DNA of 64,000 nt from NCBI RefSeq assembly GCF_002188635.1, contig NZ_NINX01000025.1, positions 1 through 64,000 of the forward strand, written 5' to 3'. Position numbers and translations under genes: made by a program. Under the pieces are notes generated by a model, which saw only the letters and a program-made list of their open reading frames with translations, had not been told where the DNA came from and made no database searches. Origin of the DNA: Pigmentiphaga sp. NML030171 (GTDB taxonomy: Bacteria; Pseudomonadota; Gammaproteobacteria; Burkholderiales; Burkholderiaceae_B). Every line of letters begins with the position of its first letter. Within the stretch, counting starts at the first letter, position 1. Shown piece by piece: positions 63,164 through 64,000 of this stretch.

Positions 63164-63999
63164 GGCGACTCCGGGTCGATGGCGAGGGTGTCCATGTCGA
63201 ACGCGGCGATGCGGCCCGCCAGGCCGCCCGTCAGCGCGCCGTACCAGACGGCGGGCTTGAAGCCCAGCTCCTTGCGCCGGAACCGCAGGCCGGGCGTGCC
63301 ATCGATGCGGGCGTAGCCGGCCGCGCCCCGGCCCACCGCATAGCCTCGGGCGCGCGCATCGTCCAGCAGCGGGGCGAACTCGGGCACGTCCAGCACGTAC
63401 ACCGACGCCACGCCGGCCGGCCGGTCCACGTCGTCCAGCGCCGCCGCCTTGCGCCGCCACACGGGCTCGATGCCGTCCAGGCGCTCGCCCTGCCCCGCCT
63501 CCAGCGCCATCGCGGCCTCCAGCGTACGGGCGGCATCGTCCGCATCGGCCTGGCCGAAGGGCCGCAACTGGGTGGTGATCTCGATGGGGTAGCCGTTGGG
63601 ATCGTTGAAGTAGATGGACTCGATCACCTCGTGGCGGATCTGGTAGCGCAGCGGGATGCCCGCGGCTTCCACGCGCGCGCGCCACCGCAGCAGCTCGGCC
63701 TCGTCCGGCACCCGCCACGCGGTGTGCGTCGCGCGTTCCTGGTAATGGTCGCTCACGCGCAGCTTGTCCGGACGCTGCGTGCCGATGTAGTAGAAGAACG
63801 CGATGGTGCTGCCATTGCCGCTGTCGAAGAAGAAGTGCAGGAAGTCGGCATGGTCGCCCGGCCCCCAGCCGCGCGCGGAGATCGCGTGCACCAGCGGCAG
63901 GCCGAGCTGGTCGCGGTAGAAGCGCACCGTCTCGGACAGTTTCCAGGTGGGGCGGGCGGTATGGTGCACGCCGTGCAATCGCAGAGGGGAAAGCGCTTC
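63160..63999 (-). CDS. VOC family (extradiol dioxygenase-like) protein, 5' end outside window
   Basis: At least 279 codons of a two-module vicinal-oxygen-chelate protein. Module 1 begins LHGVHHTARPTWKLSETVRF with a metal-ligand His, continues THTAWRVPDEAELLRW and IESIYFNDPNGYPIEITTQL, where the Glu ligand sits. No ATG occurs before the window edge and the reading frame stays open (EALSPLRLHGVHH), so the true start lies beyond base 64000. The fold covers dioxygenases, isomerases and hydrolases; ring cleavage of the product of the coupled hydroxylase is an attractive but unproven role. Confidence 0.82.
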   Translation of the reverse strand, partial: EALSPLRLHGVHHTARPTWKLSETVRFYRDQLGLPLVHAISARGWGPGDHADFLHFFFDSGNGSTIAFFYYIGTQRPDKLRVSDHYQERATHTAWRVPDEAELLRWRARVEAAGIPLRYQIRHEVIESIYFNDPNGYPIEITTQLRPFGQADADDAARTLEAAMALEAGQGERLDGIEPVWRRKAAALDDVDRPAGVASVYVLDVPEFAPLLDDARARGYAVGRGAAGYARIDGTPGLRFRRKELGFKPAVWYGALTGGLAGRIAAFDMDTLAIDPESP

Positions 64000-64000
64000 G

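Overview
The window is GC-rich chromosomal DNA (only short intergenic stretches are AT-rich) from a betaproteobacterium, most likely Alcaligenaceae (Bordetella/Achromobacter type). The support is a large set of Bug-type solute-binding receptors (eight intact genes plus one truncated and fused copy and one C-terminal relic), a PhaM-type polyhydroxyalkanoate granule regulator, a monomeric NADP isocitrate dehydrogenase, and many LysR/MarR/IclR/TetR regulators beside small aromatic- or organic-acid-degradation operons. The genus is inferred from gene content, not from a marker gene. I saw no rRNA, tRNA, CRISPR array, transposase or integrase.

Layout. 1-10.1 kb is mostly core: an enoyl-CoA hydratase-type N-terminus cut by the window edge, a DUF3108 protein, a fumarylacetoacetase-family hydrolase, phaM, a FIST sensor protein, an exported glutathione peroxidase, a DUF6279 lipoprotein, glmU, an Lrp/AsnC regulator and glmS. 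10.1-12.35 kb is a small accessory islet lying directly behind the glmS stop: a PIN toxin-like protein, an XRE/ImmA-IrrE protein, a frameshifted DUF2188 gene and a 73-residue orphan, followed by the last ~30 codons of a deleted Bug receptor gene. 12.35-24.8 kb holds catabolic operons: a PheA/TfdB-type flavin hydroxylase with a divergent MarR gene; a six-gene leftward operon (SnoaL-like protein, Bug, NicC-like hydroxylase, Bug, isochorismatase-type hydrolase, ACMSD-type amidohydrolase) divergent from a LysR gene; and LysR divergent from Bug plus a UbiD-type decarboxylase. 24.8-30.8 kb holds a photolyase and a MarR gene, divergent from a Bug / Rieske oxygenase / Gfo-Idh dehydrogenase operon resembling phthalate 4,5-dioxygenation. 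30.8-37 kb holds a lone tetrapyrrole methylase, LysR, enoyl-CoA hydratase, a carboxymuconolactone decarboxylase-like protein with a LigI-type lactonase, and a class III CoA-transferase with a glutathione S-transferase.

37-48.8 kb is rich in enzymes expected for C5-branched dicarboxylates (itaconate, mesaconate, citramalate): a ketopantoate reductase-like protein, Bug, an aberrant LeuC/LeuD pair, a two-subunit class I fumarase/mesaconase-like hydratase, a flavin reductase with Bug, and a MaoC hydratase / CitE-like lyase / class III CoA-transferase / Bug operon divergent from an IclR regulator. 49.6-54.7 kb holds a soluble four-PAS chemoreceptor-like protein whose PAS units are arranged A-B-A-B, then a 674-codon gene in which a Rieske oxygenase is fused in frame to the C-terminal two thirds of a Bug receptor, then LysR. 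54.7-64 kb holds icd with its terminator, a 24-residue membrane peptide, a membrane protein, an MFS transporter running into a ~245-bp palindromic repeat element, and a leftward group of VOC protein, flavin hydroxylase, TetR and Bug, with a perfectly symmetric operator in front of the Bug gene.

Together the genes describe a metabolically flexible environmental or host-associated heterotroph: Bug receptors capture organic acids, neighbouring enzymes activate or oxidise them, and each small operon has its own regulator. The strongest candidates for new biology are the Rieske-Bug fusion, the glmS-linked islet, the aberrant aconitase-like pair in its C5-acid neighbourhood, the A-B-A-B PAS protein, and the palindromic intergenic element.
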